Shown: piece by piece, positions 8,549-17,175 of the stretch
Layout of the letters: each line of letters begins with the position of its first letter
Numbering within the stretch: position 1 is the first letter of the stretch
NCBI RefSeq assembly: GCF_001675165.1
Contig: NZ_LROS01000002.1
Span: forward strand, 55,013 to 119,012
Direction of reading: 5' to 3'
Length of the DNA stretch: 64,000 bases
Source of the DNA: Clostridium ragsdalei P11
GTDB lineage: Bacteria; Bacillota; Clostridia; Clostridiales; Clostridiaceae
Program-made: the position numbers and the translations under genes
The notes under the pieces: generated by a model
The model's database searches: none
Seen by the model: only the letters and a program-made list of their open reading frames with translations
What the model was told of the DNA's origin: nothing

Positions 8549-9678
8549 AACAGGCATCAGCATTTATTTCAACATATACGGCAGATGTGTCAGGTGTTTG
8601 TTCCGCACTATATGAATTAGGCGGGATGACTGTAATGCATGATGCATCAGGGTGCAATTCAACATATACTACTCATGACGAACCACGTTGGTATGATATG
8701 GACAGCATGATCTATATTACAGGACTTTCTGAAATGGAAGCTATCATGGGTGATGATGAAAAATTAATACATGATATTGTGGCAGCTGCAAATGAGCTAC
8801 ATCCTAAATTTATAGCTATTGCAGGTACACCTATTCCAATGATGATAGGCACAGATTTTCCAGCTATTGCAGAAGTGATTGAAAATGAAACTAAAATTCC
8901 TACGTTTGCTATTCAAACAAATGGAATGCACTCTTACATATGTGGAGCAGAACAGGCTCTTGCTGAAATAGTAAAACGATTTACTCTAACTAGTATACCT
9001 AAAAGAACAAAAAGTGTAAATGTACTTGGAGCTACTCCTCTGGATTATTCAGTAAACAGCAGTATAGACAGCATTAAAAGACGATTAACTGAAGCTGATT
9101 TTCAGGTTTTATCTGTATGGGCAATGGGAAGTACATTGGAGCAAATGAAACAAGCTGGAGCTGCAGAAGTAAACTTAGTTGTTTCTTCTACTGGACTTTT
9201 AGCAGCAAAAGAATTACAGAAGAAGTTTGGAACACCATATGTTGTAGGCGTTCCAATGGGAGATCAGTTTGCAGATGTAGTAATGAAATCACTGGATAGG
9301 GCAATTAGTACAGGAAAATCCCAAATTGCATATGATAAACGAGCTATGTGTGGTGGTGACACAGTTATTATAGGAGAAAGCATTTATTCGGAATCATTAG
9401 CTGCAGCACTTGCACTTGAAAGGAATATGAAAGTTAAAGTCTTATGCCCTTTGGAAACGGAAGCTGATTTGTTATTATCAGAAGATATTTTGGCAGAAGA
9501 TGAAGATAGTATTATGACATATTTGAAGGGTGCAAAAGCTGTTATTGCAGATCCTATTTATCGCAGGATTATTCAGCCTGGCACTAAATTTATATCACTT
9601 CCACATGAAGCTTTTTCAGGAAGAATTTATAGAAAAGATATTCCAGATTTAGTTGATAATATAGATATAATACGGTAA
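8545..9678 (+). CDS. Nitrogenase-like component 1, K-type subunit (copy 2)
   Basis: 377 residues from ATG 8545, overlapping the previous stop as ATGA, with GGAGGTG 12 bases upstream; the ATG at 8524 would sit inside the Shine-Dalgarno region. Paralogue of the K-type protein at 720: both have an LYELGG/LYKLGG motif, Cys37 in DASGC or DAGGC, a DEPRW motif, and an AxxGTPxP segment ending in TD. The NifK third-cysteine position is again missing (GTPIPMMIGTD). It should pair with the D-type protein at 7220. It is the last gene of the cluster; a palindromic repeat that may terminate transcription follows. Confidence 0.86.
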   Translation: MKQASAFISTYTADVSGVCSALYELGGMTVMHDASGCNSTYTTHDEPRWYDMDSMIYITGLSEMEAIMGDDEKLIHDIVAAANELHPKFIAIAGTPIPMMIGTDFPAIAEVIENETKIPTFAIQTNGMHSYICGAEQALAEIVKRFTLTSIPKRTKSVNVLGATPLDYSVNSSIDSIKRRLTEADFQVLSVWAMGSTLEQMKQAGAAEVNLVVSSTGLLAAKELQKKFGTPYVVGVPMGDQFADVVMKSLDRAISTGKSQIAYDKRAMCGGDTVIIGESIYSESLAAALALERNMKVKVLCPLETEADLLLSEDILAEDEDSIMTYLKGAKAVIADPIYRRIIQPGTKFISLPHEAFSGRIYRKDIPDLVDNIDIIR

Positions 9679-9710
9679 ATTGATATAAGATTATATACAA
9701 ATTTTCACTG

Positions 9711-9926
9711 TTTAAAAATATTGCGAAGAAATTTTTTAAAAGAACAAAGAACAAAGTTCAAATATCAGATAAGGATAATTTTCTTCCTAAGGTCAGAAAA
9801 TATTAAGATTATAGATTTCCTGAGGTACGAGGGAAATCATCTTTATCTGTTCTTTGTTATTTGAACTTTGTTATTTTTAAAAGCTTTGCTTCGCAATTTT
9901 TTTATATTAAGTCAAAATTTTATATG
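9711..9926. repeat. Palindromic repeat element, copy 1
   Basis: About 215 bases that recur, inverted, at 25990-26205 with roughly 85-90% identity by eye. The element is itself a long imperfect palindrome: outer arms carry TTGCGAAG and CTTCGCAA, then AACAAAGTTCAAAT against ATTTGAACTTTGTT, then an inner pair around GGATAATTTTCTTCC and GGGAAATCATC. It fills the gap between two convergent genes, and its right edge supplies the last codon and stop of the helicase on the minus strand. No transposase is present. It may be a small non-autonomous mobile element (MITE-like) or a bidirectional terminator family. Confidence 0.8.
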
Positions 9927-11029
9927 TTTAACTCTCTTCTAGGTATCCTAAATTTTATACCTCTTTCTATTTCTTCTAAAGTCCTTTTATCTTTTGGATC
10001 TACAAATAGACAAGTACAGCCTTTTTCACCGGCCCTTCCTGTTCTACCAATACGATGTATATATGACTCTACATTTTCTGGAATATCATAATTATATATA
10101 TGAGTAACTCCACTTATATCTAGTCCTCTAGCGGCCACATCTGTAGCTATCAAATACTGAATATCTGCATTTCTAAAAGATTTCATTATTCTTTCACGTT
10201 TTGATTGAGGTATATCACTATGAAGCTTTTTACAATTGTATCCACGCTGATATAGTGCAATTTCAAGATCATCTACTCTTCTTTTAGTTCTGCAAAATAT
10301 AATAGCCATAAATGGATTATCTTGATCCATAATATTACACAAGGCATCTTGCTTTTTTTTATCAGTAGTTTCTATTACATATTGTTTAATATTATTAAGT
10401 GTAACTTCTTCCTTTTTAATGGAAACCACTAAAGGATCAGTCATGTATCTATAAGCTAATTTTTTAACTTCAGAATTCATAGTTGCAGAGAAACACAATG
10501 TTTGACGTTTTTTAGAGATTTCCTTTATAATGTCTTCTACATCATTTTTAAATCCCATAAGCAGCATTTGATCTGCTTCATCTAATACTAATGTTTTTAA
10601 TTTGCTAAGATCTATAGTCTTTCTATGAAGATGATCTAAAAGCCTACCTGGAGTTGCAATAATTAGATGAATGTTTCTCTTTAGTTTTTTTAACTGAGAA
10701 CCTATATCTTTCCCACCATATGCAGCTAAAATATTTATATCTTTAGCTTTTTTTAGTTTTAGAACTTCTTCAGTTATTTGAATAGCAAGTTCTCTTGTAG
10801 GAGTTACAATCAGTGCTTGAGTTGAATTTACATTAGGTGATATATTTTCAAAAATAGGAATCAAAAAAGCAAGAGTTTTTCCAGTACCCGTTTGTGATTC
10901 AGCTATAACATCTTTTCCTTCTCTAATAAATTTAATACTCTCTTGTTGAATTGGTGTTGGTTTAGTAATACCCATGTGTTTTAATTCAGTTATTATATTT
11001 TCACTAATTTCTAGTTCCTTAAAATTCAT
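9920..11029 (-). CDS. DEAD-box RNA helicase
   Basis: 369 residues holding the complete two-domain helicase core with almost no C-terminal extension. Visible motifs: Q motif ([13 protein letters not shown]), motif [11 protein letters not shown], Ia PTRELA, II DEAD, III SAT, and [12 protein letters not shown]. It unwinds RNA duplexes with ATP; bacterial relatives act in ribosome assembly, RNA decay and cold growth. The ATG at 11029 follows AAAGG. The short tail lacks the RNA-binding domain of DbpA or the long basic tail of CshA, so substrate preference cannot be told. The stop codon lies inside a palindromic repeat, so the last residues may have been changed by its insertion. Confidence 0.93.
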   Translation of the reverse strand: MNFKELEISENIITELKHMGITKPTPIQQESIKFIREGKDVIAESQTGTGKTLAFLIPIFENISPNVNSTQALIVTPTRELAIQITEEVLKLKKAKDINILAAYGGKDIGSQLKKLKRNIHLIIATPGRLLDHLHRKTIDLSKLKTLVLDEADQMLLMGFKNDVEDIIKEISKKRQTLCFSATMNSEVKKLAYRYMTDPLVVSIKKEEVTLNNIKQYVIETTDKKKQDALCNIMDQDNPFMAIIFCRTKRRVDDLEIALYQRGYNCKKLHSDIPQSKRERIMKSFRNADIQYLIATDVAARGLDISGVTHIYNYDIPENVESYIHRIGRTGRAGEKGCTCLFVDPKDKRTLEEIERGIKFRIPRRELNI

Positions 11030-11051
11030 TTTTTCATACCTTTCATTATTA

Positions 11052-11110
11052 AGGCATTTTCAAAGAAATATCCATCGCATCTTTGACTTGTTATTTTCTT
11101 TCAAATGCCT
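11052..11110 (-). promoter_or_regulatory. Hairpin in the helicase mRNA leader
   Basis: AGGCATTT (11052-11059) pairs with AAATGCCT (11103-11110), and AAAGAAA (11062-11068) with TTTCTTT (11095-11101). This gives a 15-bp stem with one small internal loop and a loop of about 26 bases. It lies 23 bases before the helicase start on the minus strand, so it would form in the mRNA leader. A role in cold- or self-regulated helicase expression is plausible, since such genes often carry structured leaders, but this is not shown. Confidence 0.5.
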
Positions 11111-11305
11111 AATGTGTATTTTTATTTAGTTAAGTCAATTAATAATAGCATATTACTGCAATTAATACTAATGTTGCCCTTAAGTTTTTACATTATGATA
11201 GTACAATGGTATATTTTTATATGGGAACTTATTATTCATGATTATTATTGTATAAATTTATTACAAATAAAGTTAAAGACATAAACTTTGGAGGTATTAA
11301 CTAAA

Positions 11306-13723
11306 TTGAAGTCACTTATTATAGCTGAAAAACCAAGTCTGGCAATGAGTATTGTCAAGAGTATTGGTAATATGGAAAGAAATAATGGATATTTTGAAAA
11401 TAAAAATTATATAGTTACTTTTGCCTATGGTCACTTGCTTCAACTTTACGATGTAGATGATTATTTTGGAAGAGAAAAAACAAAGTGGACTTTGAAAGAA
11501 TTACCCTTTGTACCAAAAGAATTTAAATTTAGATTACGAAAAGACGAAGGAGTAAAAAAGCAATATGAAATAATAAAATCACTAATAGAAAGAAATGATG
11601 TACAGGAGATAGTGAATTGTGGTGATGCAGATAGAGAAGGGGAAGTAATTGTAAATAATATAATATTTAGAGCTTTTAAAGAAGAACATGTTACTAAACC
11701 TGTTAAAAGATTATGGCTGCCAGAACAAACAAGACAAACAATTATACAAAGTTTAAAAGATTTAAGAGATGATATAGAATACAAAAATCTATATGACGAA
11801 GGATTGGCAAGAACATATTTAGACTGGAGTTATGGAATAAATTTAACCAGGTATTTAAGTATAAAATCAGGTTCATTTTTACCTGTAGGACGTGTTTTAA
11901 TTCCTATTGTGAAATATGTATATGATAGAGATGAAAAAATTGAAAATTTTAAGCCAGAAACTTATTTTGAGATAGGGGCTGTCATAAATAAAGATAACTT
12001 ACATATAAAAGCTAAATTAAAGGATAGAAAGTTTGCAGCAAATGAAAGAGATAAAGCTGAAAAACTATTGGATAATTTGAAAGATAAAAAGGCTATAGTT
12101 GATAAAGTTGAAAAGAAAAAAGTTAAAAAGCAGCCGCCTAAGCTTTTTTCATTGGATACTTTACAAAATAAAATGTTTAAGGAAGAAAAAATGTCTTTGG
12201 ATGATACTTTAAAAAATTTGCAGAAACTATATGAAGATGGATATACTACATATCCAAGGACTAATACAGAGTACCTGGCGGAAAATGAAAAAGATAGAAT
12301 AAAAAGTGTAATTGCAGCAGTAAAGGAAAATTTTAATGCAGATATATCTTTTAAAGATAACAAGAAAATTTTTAATAGTAAAAAAGTAGAAAGTCATAGT
12401 GCAATCACTCCAACCATAAAAATTCCATCAAAGGAAAAATTATCGGAAGGTGAGAAAAAGGTTTATACTGCAATAAAGAATAGATTTATAAGTAATTTTT
12501 TAAATGAAGAAACAATAATAGAAGAAACAAGTGTATTAATAAAAATAGATGATGAAATTATTCAATTAAAGGGAAATATTATAAAAAGTCCTGGCTTTTT
12601 AAAATACGAAAAATCTAAAAGGGAAAATGAATTGCCTCAATTTGTAGAAGGGGAGGAATTAGACACTAAATTATCAGTAGATCAGAAAGAAACCCAAAAG
12701 CCTGGTAGAGTAACAGAATCAGAACTAAACAATTTCCTTAAAAATCCTTTTAAAAAGCAAGAAGTAGAAGATTTACAAGGTGAAAATGATGATGAAGAAT
12801 ATAAATTGATACTTGAAGGCTGTGAGATAGGTACTGTTGCAACAAGGGCAGGAATAATTAAAAATGCAAAAAAATATGAGTATATAAAAGAGCTGAAAGG
12901 TCACTTAGAGTGTGAGAATAAAGGTAAAAAACTTATAGAAGCACTTGAAAAATTAAAGATTGATTTAAATAAAGAAAAAACAGTTGAATTTGGCAGGCAG
13001 CTTAAAAAAGTTTATAAAGAGGAAATAGGAATAAATGAAATAATAGATAAAGTAAAAGATGAATTAAATAGCATTGTCCAAAATGGTAATAAAATTAAAA
13101 TAGAAAAGCTGTATCTATATAACAATAAATCAGATAGTAAAATTAAGATAGAAAGCATTGGAAAGTGCCCTGTATGTCATGAAGGAGAGGTTGTTGAAAA
13201 TAAATCAGGGTATGGCTGTAATAGATGGAAAGAAGGTTGCAAGTTTTTTGTAGGCAATGAAATAGCAGGAAAAGAGATTTTAAAAACCCATGTAAAAAAG
13301 CTTATTAAAGATTGTAAAACTAATGTCATAAAAGGATTTAAGAGTAAAAGCGGAAAGAAATTTAATGCCTCCTTGGTAATTGATAAAGAAGGAAAAATTG
13401 TATTTAATTTTGAAAATGAAGTCTTAGGAAAATGTCCATGCTGCGGACACGATATTGTAGAAGGTAAAAATGCTTTTGGATGTAGCAACTGGAAAGAGGG
13501 ATGTAAGTTTACTATATGGAAGAATGATAAGTATTTGGCTTGTATGGGCAAAAAACCTACTAAAACTATGGTTAGAGAGCTTCTCAAAAATGGTAAAGTT
13601 AAAATTAAAGGTTTAAAAGGCAAAGATGGAAATATTTTTGATGCCTATTTTATGTTAATAAAAAATGGAAATGAAAATAAGGATAAATATCCATATAAGT
13701 GGAAAATGCAAATAACAAAATAG
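11306..13723 (+). CDS. topB: DNA topoisomerase III (type IA)
   Basis: 805 residues from a TTG start at 11306 (MKSLIIAEKPSLAM), with GGAGG about 11 bases upstream; the upstream in-frame TTG at 11288 overlaps that site. Type IA topoisomerases cut one strand through a Tyr and pass the other. The Toprim domain shows CGDADREGE near residue 110, and the active-site Tyr is in TTYPRTNTEYL near 315. Two C-terminal zinc-ribbon-like repeats follow, near 619 (CPVC) and 709 (CPCC), each with a GC-x5-GC motif such as GCSNWKEGC. Length fits TopB-like enzymes, which often travel on mobile DNA, but no mobile genes are seen here. Confidence 0.92.
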   Translation: MKSLIIAEKPSLAMSIVKSIGNMERNNGYFENKNYIVTFAYGHLLQLYDVDDYFGREKTKWTLKELPFVPKEFKFRLRKDEGVKKQYEIIKSLIERNDVQEIVNCGDADREGEVIVNNIIFRAFKEEHVTKPVKRLWLPEQTRQTIIQSLKDLRDDIEYKNLYDEGLARTYLDWSYGINLTRYLSIKSGSFLPVGRVLIPIVKYVYDRDEKIENFKPETYFEIGAVINKDNLHIKAKLKDRKFAANERDKAEKLLDNLKDKKAIVDKVEKKKVKKQPPKLFSLDTLQNKMFKEEKMSLDDTLKNLQKLYEDGYTTYPRTNTEYLAENEKDRIKSVIAAVKENFNADISFKDNKKIFNSKKVESHSAITPTIKIPSKEKLSEGEKKVYTAIKNRFISNFLNEETIIEETSVLIKIDDEIIQLKGNIIKSPGFLKYEKSKRENELPQFVEGEELDTKLSVDQKETQKPGRVTESELNNFLKNPFKKQEVEDLQGENDDEEYKLILEGCEIGTVATRAGIIKNAKKYEYIKELKGHLECENKGKKLIEALEKLKIDLNKEKTVEFGRQLKKVYKEEIGINEIIDKVKDELNSIVQNGNKIKIEKLYLYNNKSDSKIKIESIGKCPVCHEGEVVENKSGYGCNRWKEGCKFFVGNEIAGKEILKTHVKKLIKDCKTNVIKGFKSKSGKKFNASLVIDKEGKIVFNFENEVLGKCPCCGHDIVEGKNAFGCSNWKEGCKFTIWKNDKYLACMGKKPTKTMVRELLKNGKVKIKGLKGKDGNIFDAYFMLIKNGNENKDKYPYKWKMQITK

Positions 13724-13752
13724 TAATTTTATATAACAAAAAGGAGGAAAAC

Positions 13753-13785
13753 ATGGTTATTTATAGAATAGTAAAAGTAAAATGA
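13753..13785 (+). CDS. Possible 10-residue peptide with strong ribosome site
   Basis: Reads MVIYRIVKVK and is preceded at ideal spacing by AAGGAGG (13741-13747). It lies between topB and the Cas-like gene. Either it is a leader peptide, or the remnant start of a gene lost by deletion. Nothing in the peptide is diagnostic, and it may not be real. Confidence 0.25.
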   Translation: MVIYRIVKVK

Positions 13786-13795
13786 TTGACTATGT

Positions 13796-13826
13796 TCCTA
13801 TATTATTTGAAGATATAGGAATATAG
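13796..13826 (+). promoter_or_regulatory. Small hairpin before the Cas8b-tail-like gene
   Basis: TTCCTATAT and ATATAGGAA flank a loop of about nine bases, between the short peptide ORF and the AAGGAGG site of the next gene. It has no T-run, so it is not a classical terminator. It may be an attenuation or mRNA-processing structure. Confidence 0.35.
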
Positions 13827-13862
13827 TGAGAAGCAAAAAGGGTATATGAAGGAGGAAAGATT

Positions 13863-14309
13863 ATGGATAGGGGAAATTTCCATCTAAAGGGCGACATTAA
13901 AAGTTATGTAGAAAAAATGGAATACGACCAAGAAGAAATAGCTATGTTTTTATTAGGGTATCTTATGGGAGAAATGAGAAATGCACAATGGAAAGATATC
14001 CATAAAAATTCTCAAAAAAGTTCAATTAACTCAGAAGATAAGGAATCTATATTTAATAAACTCAATTACACTGGCATAAACGAAATCAAAATTATAGGGC
14101 TTACTAAAGAAATTTTTGAAAAGATGGAACAAGGAAAAGTGAGAGGATATACTAGGGCAATTTCTAATGAGCTAAAGAGGATTGTGGATTTAAATATTAA
14201 AAAGTGGAATATGAATAAGCAGGAAAATTTGTTTTATGTATTGTCCGGTTATGTATACAATACTGCAAGCATCATGTTAAGTGATAAAAAGGGGAAGAGG
14301 GCAGTTTGA
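13863..14309 (+). CDS. Stand-alone protein resembling the C-terminal part of Cas8b (Cas11-like)
   Basis: 148 residues, mostly helical. The segments AMFLLGYLMGEMRNAQ, FNKLNYTGI, LTKEIFEKM and NLFYVLSGYVYN resemble the C-terminal helical bundle of type I-B large subunits (Cas8b/Csh1/TM1802). In some type I-B systems that region is also made separately as the small subunit Cas11. Here it has its own AAGGAGG site (about 13851-13857) and ATG, and topB ends 140 bases upstream, so the rest of cas8b is absent. No other cas gene or CRISPR array occurs in the window. It may be a relic, a small subunit acting with a distant locus, or a lookalike. The call rests on recalled family features, not a search. 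Confidence 0.45.
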   Translation: MDRGNFHLKGDIKSYVEKMEYDQEEIAMFLLGYLMGEMRNAQWKDIHKNSQKSSINSEDKESIFNKLNYTGINEIKIIGLTKEIFEKMEQGKVRGYTRAISNELKRIVDLNIKKWNMNKQENLFYVLSGYVYNTASIMLSDKKGKRAV

Positions 14310-14326
14310 CATTTAAGTTTTTAGAT

Positions 14327-15707
14327 CTACAGCTCTACAGGCAATGAAATTACAATTTGCCCACCGCCCGTATATGTATCATTTTGTATATGAAGAGTGC
14401 CATTATGAGCCCTAATTACTTTATCTGCAAAAGTTAATCCAATACCATAATGACCTGTTTGACTTCGGCTTTTATTATCAGTATAAAATAGTTCTGCAGC
14501 TTTTTTGAGTGCTTCAGGTGAAAAGCCATTTCCAGAGTCAGTAAATACAAAAGAAGCTAAATTGTTTTTCAAATGGACCTGTAAGCTTAATGATGTTTCA
14601 TCTGGAGTATGCTCAAGTGCATTTATAATGATGTTCATAAATGCTCGTTTCATTGAGGAAAAGTCAATGTTCCACATTAGTTCTTTTGGAATACTGATGT
14701 CAAGTACAAAATGAATATGATGGTTTCCAATAGAGGATAGTGTATCCTTCTCAATTACATGTAGAAATTTATTTACATTGCTTTTTTCTTTGTGCAGGGC
14801 AATGGACTGATCATTTTTAGAAGTTTCAATTAAAAGCTCAGTATAATGTTCTATTTCACCTGCTGCTTCCATGATTTCATTTGTATAATCTAATGCATTT
14901 TCGTCTTTTTGTGTAAGACTTAATAATTCTGCATTTCCTTTAATGACAGTAATGGGTATTTTGATGTCATGAGCCAATGCGCTAATTTGTTCACCTTTGT
15001 TTTTTTCTTGCTCAAATTGGCAGGTTAAGGATTTTTTAAGGCTGCGGCGCAAACTATCTAAGGAATCCATAACTTTTTGATGTTCTACAAAGTAAGAATT
15101 TTGCACCTCAAAATCTAAATCTTTATCTTCAATTTTTTGAGTAATGAAGCTAAATTTGTTTAATTCTCTTTTTATCTTATTTGAAAACTGCAGGGAAAGA
15201 AAATACAGTGTAATTAACAAAATAATGGTAAAAAGCAAAGCAATAGCTAATCCAGGATAAGGCATCAGATTTCGAAGGGTTGGGTTTGCAAATTGCATGA
15301 TCAATTTGTAATGAATTACGCAGTATTCTTTTGGGCGCTCGATTATAGCATAAGCATTTCCGAAAAAATCAGCTCCTGTAAATTGGTGGTTTTTAATACG
15401 TAATTTTGCTTTTTTAATTTGGGACTTATTCATGGTACTTTTTTTTTACATCTAAAGTTTGTTTGTCTAAAATTGTATATTTTAAATTTTTAGGTATTAA
15501 TTCAGAAGTCACTTCTTTAGCACTTTTTATACTTGGCGTTACTTTTTCCACTAATTGTTCTGAATATTTAGATGGCAGCAGCATTTTGTTATTATAGATA
15601 TAACTAAAAACAAAAAGTAAAGCAAGTAAAAGTATAATAAAAGAAAACCCCACTTTTAAGATAAATTTAATAATGTACATTTGAAAGGATGTTTTTTTTA
15701 CTTCCAC
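14327..15707 (-). pseudogene. Sensor histidine kinase split by a frameshift (LanK/VanS-like)
   Basis: Two overlapping minus-strand frames together make one kinase of about 460 residues. The N-terminal part (15707 down to 15426) starts at a GTG overlapping the regulator's end, has one membrane segment (FIILLLALLFVFSYI) and runs to LDVKKKYHE then stop. The C-terminal part (15433 down to 14327) has a second membrane segment, the H-box ALAHDIKIP, an N-box and the G-rich ATP site (GNGFSPE, GIGLTFADK). The break falls at nine A on the minus strand (T9 at 15439-15447); removing one A joins the frames. This could be a true mutation, phase variation, transcript slippage or a sequencing error. It is paired with the response regulator just upstream. 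Confidence 0.85.
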
Positions 15708-16360
15708 ATGTATCCAACTCCCCACACTGTTTCTATAGGAAAACAGTTATATCCTTTAAATTTATTACGGATTAATCTTATATATTCAGTGATTACTGAA
15801 AATTGAGTGTCACTGTCCAAATCGTAAATTGCCTCAAAGATTGCCTGTTTTGTAAATACTTTACCTCGATTAAGTGCTAAAAATTCGCAAATATTATATT
15901 CATTTTTAGTAAAAGCAATGACATTATTATTGACCAGTATTTCCTTCTTATCAAAATCAATTGTAATATCACCATATACTAATTTTTTTGTTGACTTGCC
16001 GCGATTTTCACGTCTAAGGTATGCTTCAACACGAGCATTTAATTCCATTACTCCAAAAGGTTTTGCTATATAATCATCTCCGCCAAAGGCTAACCCTTTT
16101 ACGATTGCTGATTCGTCTGTTTTTGCTGTTAAAAAAATAATTGGAGAATCTACTGCACTGCGTATTTTCTGACAAAGTTCAAAGCCATCTATCCCTGGCA
16201 TCATTACATCCAGCAAAATCAGATCATATCCACAAAAATCTTCTATAGGAATATTTTCTGGATTTTGCAGTGTAATTACTTCATGATGGTTTAATTTCAA
16301 AGCATTTTTTATCAATTTTAAAATTCGCCTGTCATCATCTACAGCTAAAATTTTTGCCAT
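15698..16360 (-). CDS. OmpR-family response regulator
   Basis: 220 residues: receiver domain with phospho-acceptor Asp51 in LILLDVMMPGIDG, the acidic DDD at 8-10 and Lys in KPFG, then a winged-helix DNA-binding domain (FTKNEYNICEFLALNRGKVF, ending TVWGVGYMWK). It is preceded by GGGGGGTAG. It overlaps the kinase gene and is followed on the same strand by it, while the ABC transporter genes lie upstream in the same direction, so all five genes may be one operon. By analogy with clostridial CprRK and lantibiotic LanRK systems it should switch on the adjacent transporter in response to antimicrobial peptides. Confidence 0.92.
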   Translation of the reverse strand: MAKILAVDDDRRILKLIKNALKLNHHEVITLQNPENIPIEDFCGYDLILLDVMMPGIDGFELCQKIRSAVDSPIIFLTAKTDESAIVKGLAFGGDDYIAKPFGVMELNARVEAYLRRENRGKSTKKLVYGDITIDFDKKEILVNNNVIAFTKNEYNICEFLALNRGKVFTKQAIFEAIYDLDSDTQFSVITEYIRLIRNKFKGYNCFPIETVWGVGYMWK

Positions 16361-16397
16361 GTTCTACCCCCCATTATTTACATGATACTTTTATTGA

Positions 16398-17174
16398 TTA
16401 TTTTTGTCTACCCTCCCAAAAGTGAAAGGAAAGTATATAGAATATAATACAGCAAATTGTCATTATTATCATAGATGTTAGTCCTGTATTTAGCCCATTT
16501 TGGGTATATGAGAAAAAAATTTCTTTTGGGGGAATTTTACCTTGAAGCTTGTATTGAGACATAACTATAAAGTTTATAAACCGTATGGGCCACACCCAGG
16601 GCAAGAACATCCAAACACTGTCTCCCTGTGCTGTAGAGGCTACAGCACAAATTATGACCCCGGCAAATCCAGTTATATTACAAACAGCTGTATTAAAATG
16701 ATAAGCTAAAATTAAGTATAAACTATAGAGGAAAATAACACATAAAAATATGAAAGCCCCTGTTTTAAAATACAAAAGATAGTTTATGCTGTTTATATGC
16801 AATATGAGTTTCATGGATATGAAAAATAGTAATATAGCAAAAAATATAGCTCCTAAGCACATTGTAAGTAACATGCACAGTTGACTTACAAAAGAAGTTG
16901 TTTTATGGGAAAGTTTGCTAAGCATTATTTGACAATGCCCAGCTTGCTTTTCTTGATCAGCAATTAGCGCGCAAAGTACTGCAGCAAGTAATGAAAAGGC
17001 AAATCCCATCAGTTTAAAGAAGTTACTAAATATCCCCAAATCACTTGATTTACCAAGCCTTGTAAAAGTCATAAGACAAACTAAGAGAAAAGGCAGCACA
17101 ATATGTGCCCGGAGAAAAATACTGTGTTTATTTTTAAAAAATTCTGCTTTGTAGCTGTGCCAAAGTTCACTCAT
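16398..17174 (-). CDS. Lantibiotic-immunity type ABC permease (LanG/MutG-like)
   Basis: 258 residues with about six hydrophobic segments, in the MutG/SpaG permease family. The start MSELWHSYKAEFF at 17174 is preferred: it is one base after the previous stop and has GAGG at good spacing, whereas the upstream GTG at 17189 contains that ribosome site. With the LanE-like permease and LanF-like ATPase it would form an exporter that removes lantibiotics or similar cationic peptides from the membrane. No lantibiotic precursor or modification enzyme is nearby, so this is resistance rather than self-immunity. Confidence 0.82.
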   Translation of the reverse strand: MSELWHSYKAEFFKNKHSIFLRAHIVLPFLLVCLMTFTRLGKSSDLGIFSNFFKLMGFAFSLLAAVLCALIADQEKQAGHCQIMLSKLSHKTTSFVSQLCMLLTMCLGAIFFAILLFFISMKLILHINSINYLLYFKTGAFIFLCVIFLYSLYLILAYHFNTAVCNITGFAGVIICAVASTAQGDSVWMFLPWVWPIRFINFIVMSQYKLQGKIPPKEIFFSYTQNGLNTGLTSMIIMTICCIIFYILSFHFWEGRQK

Positions 17175-17175
17175 A

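Noticed and set aside
6459..9678. True molybdenum nitrogenase (nifHDK)
   Set aside because: D and K proteins are too short and lack several P-cluster cysteines and any recognisable FeMo-co ligands. No nifE, nifN or nifB is present.
9861..10091. ORFs over the palindromic repeats (here and minus strand 25857-26072) encoding a shared peptide containing FVIFKSF and FYIKSKF
   Set aside because: The similarity is explained by the DNA repeat itself. There is no ribosome site, and the frames run into real genes.
13863..14309. A functional CRISPR-Cas locus
   Set aside because: Only one small Cas-like protein is present, with no effector, adaptation genes, repeats or spacers in the window.
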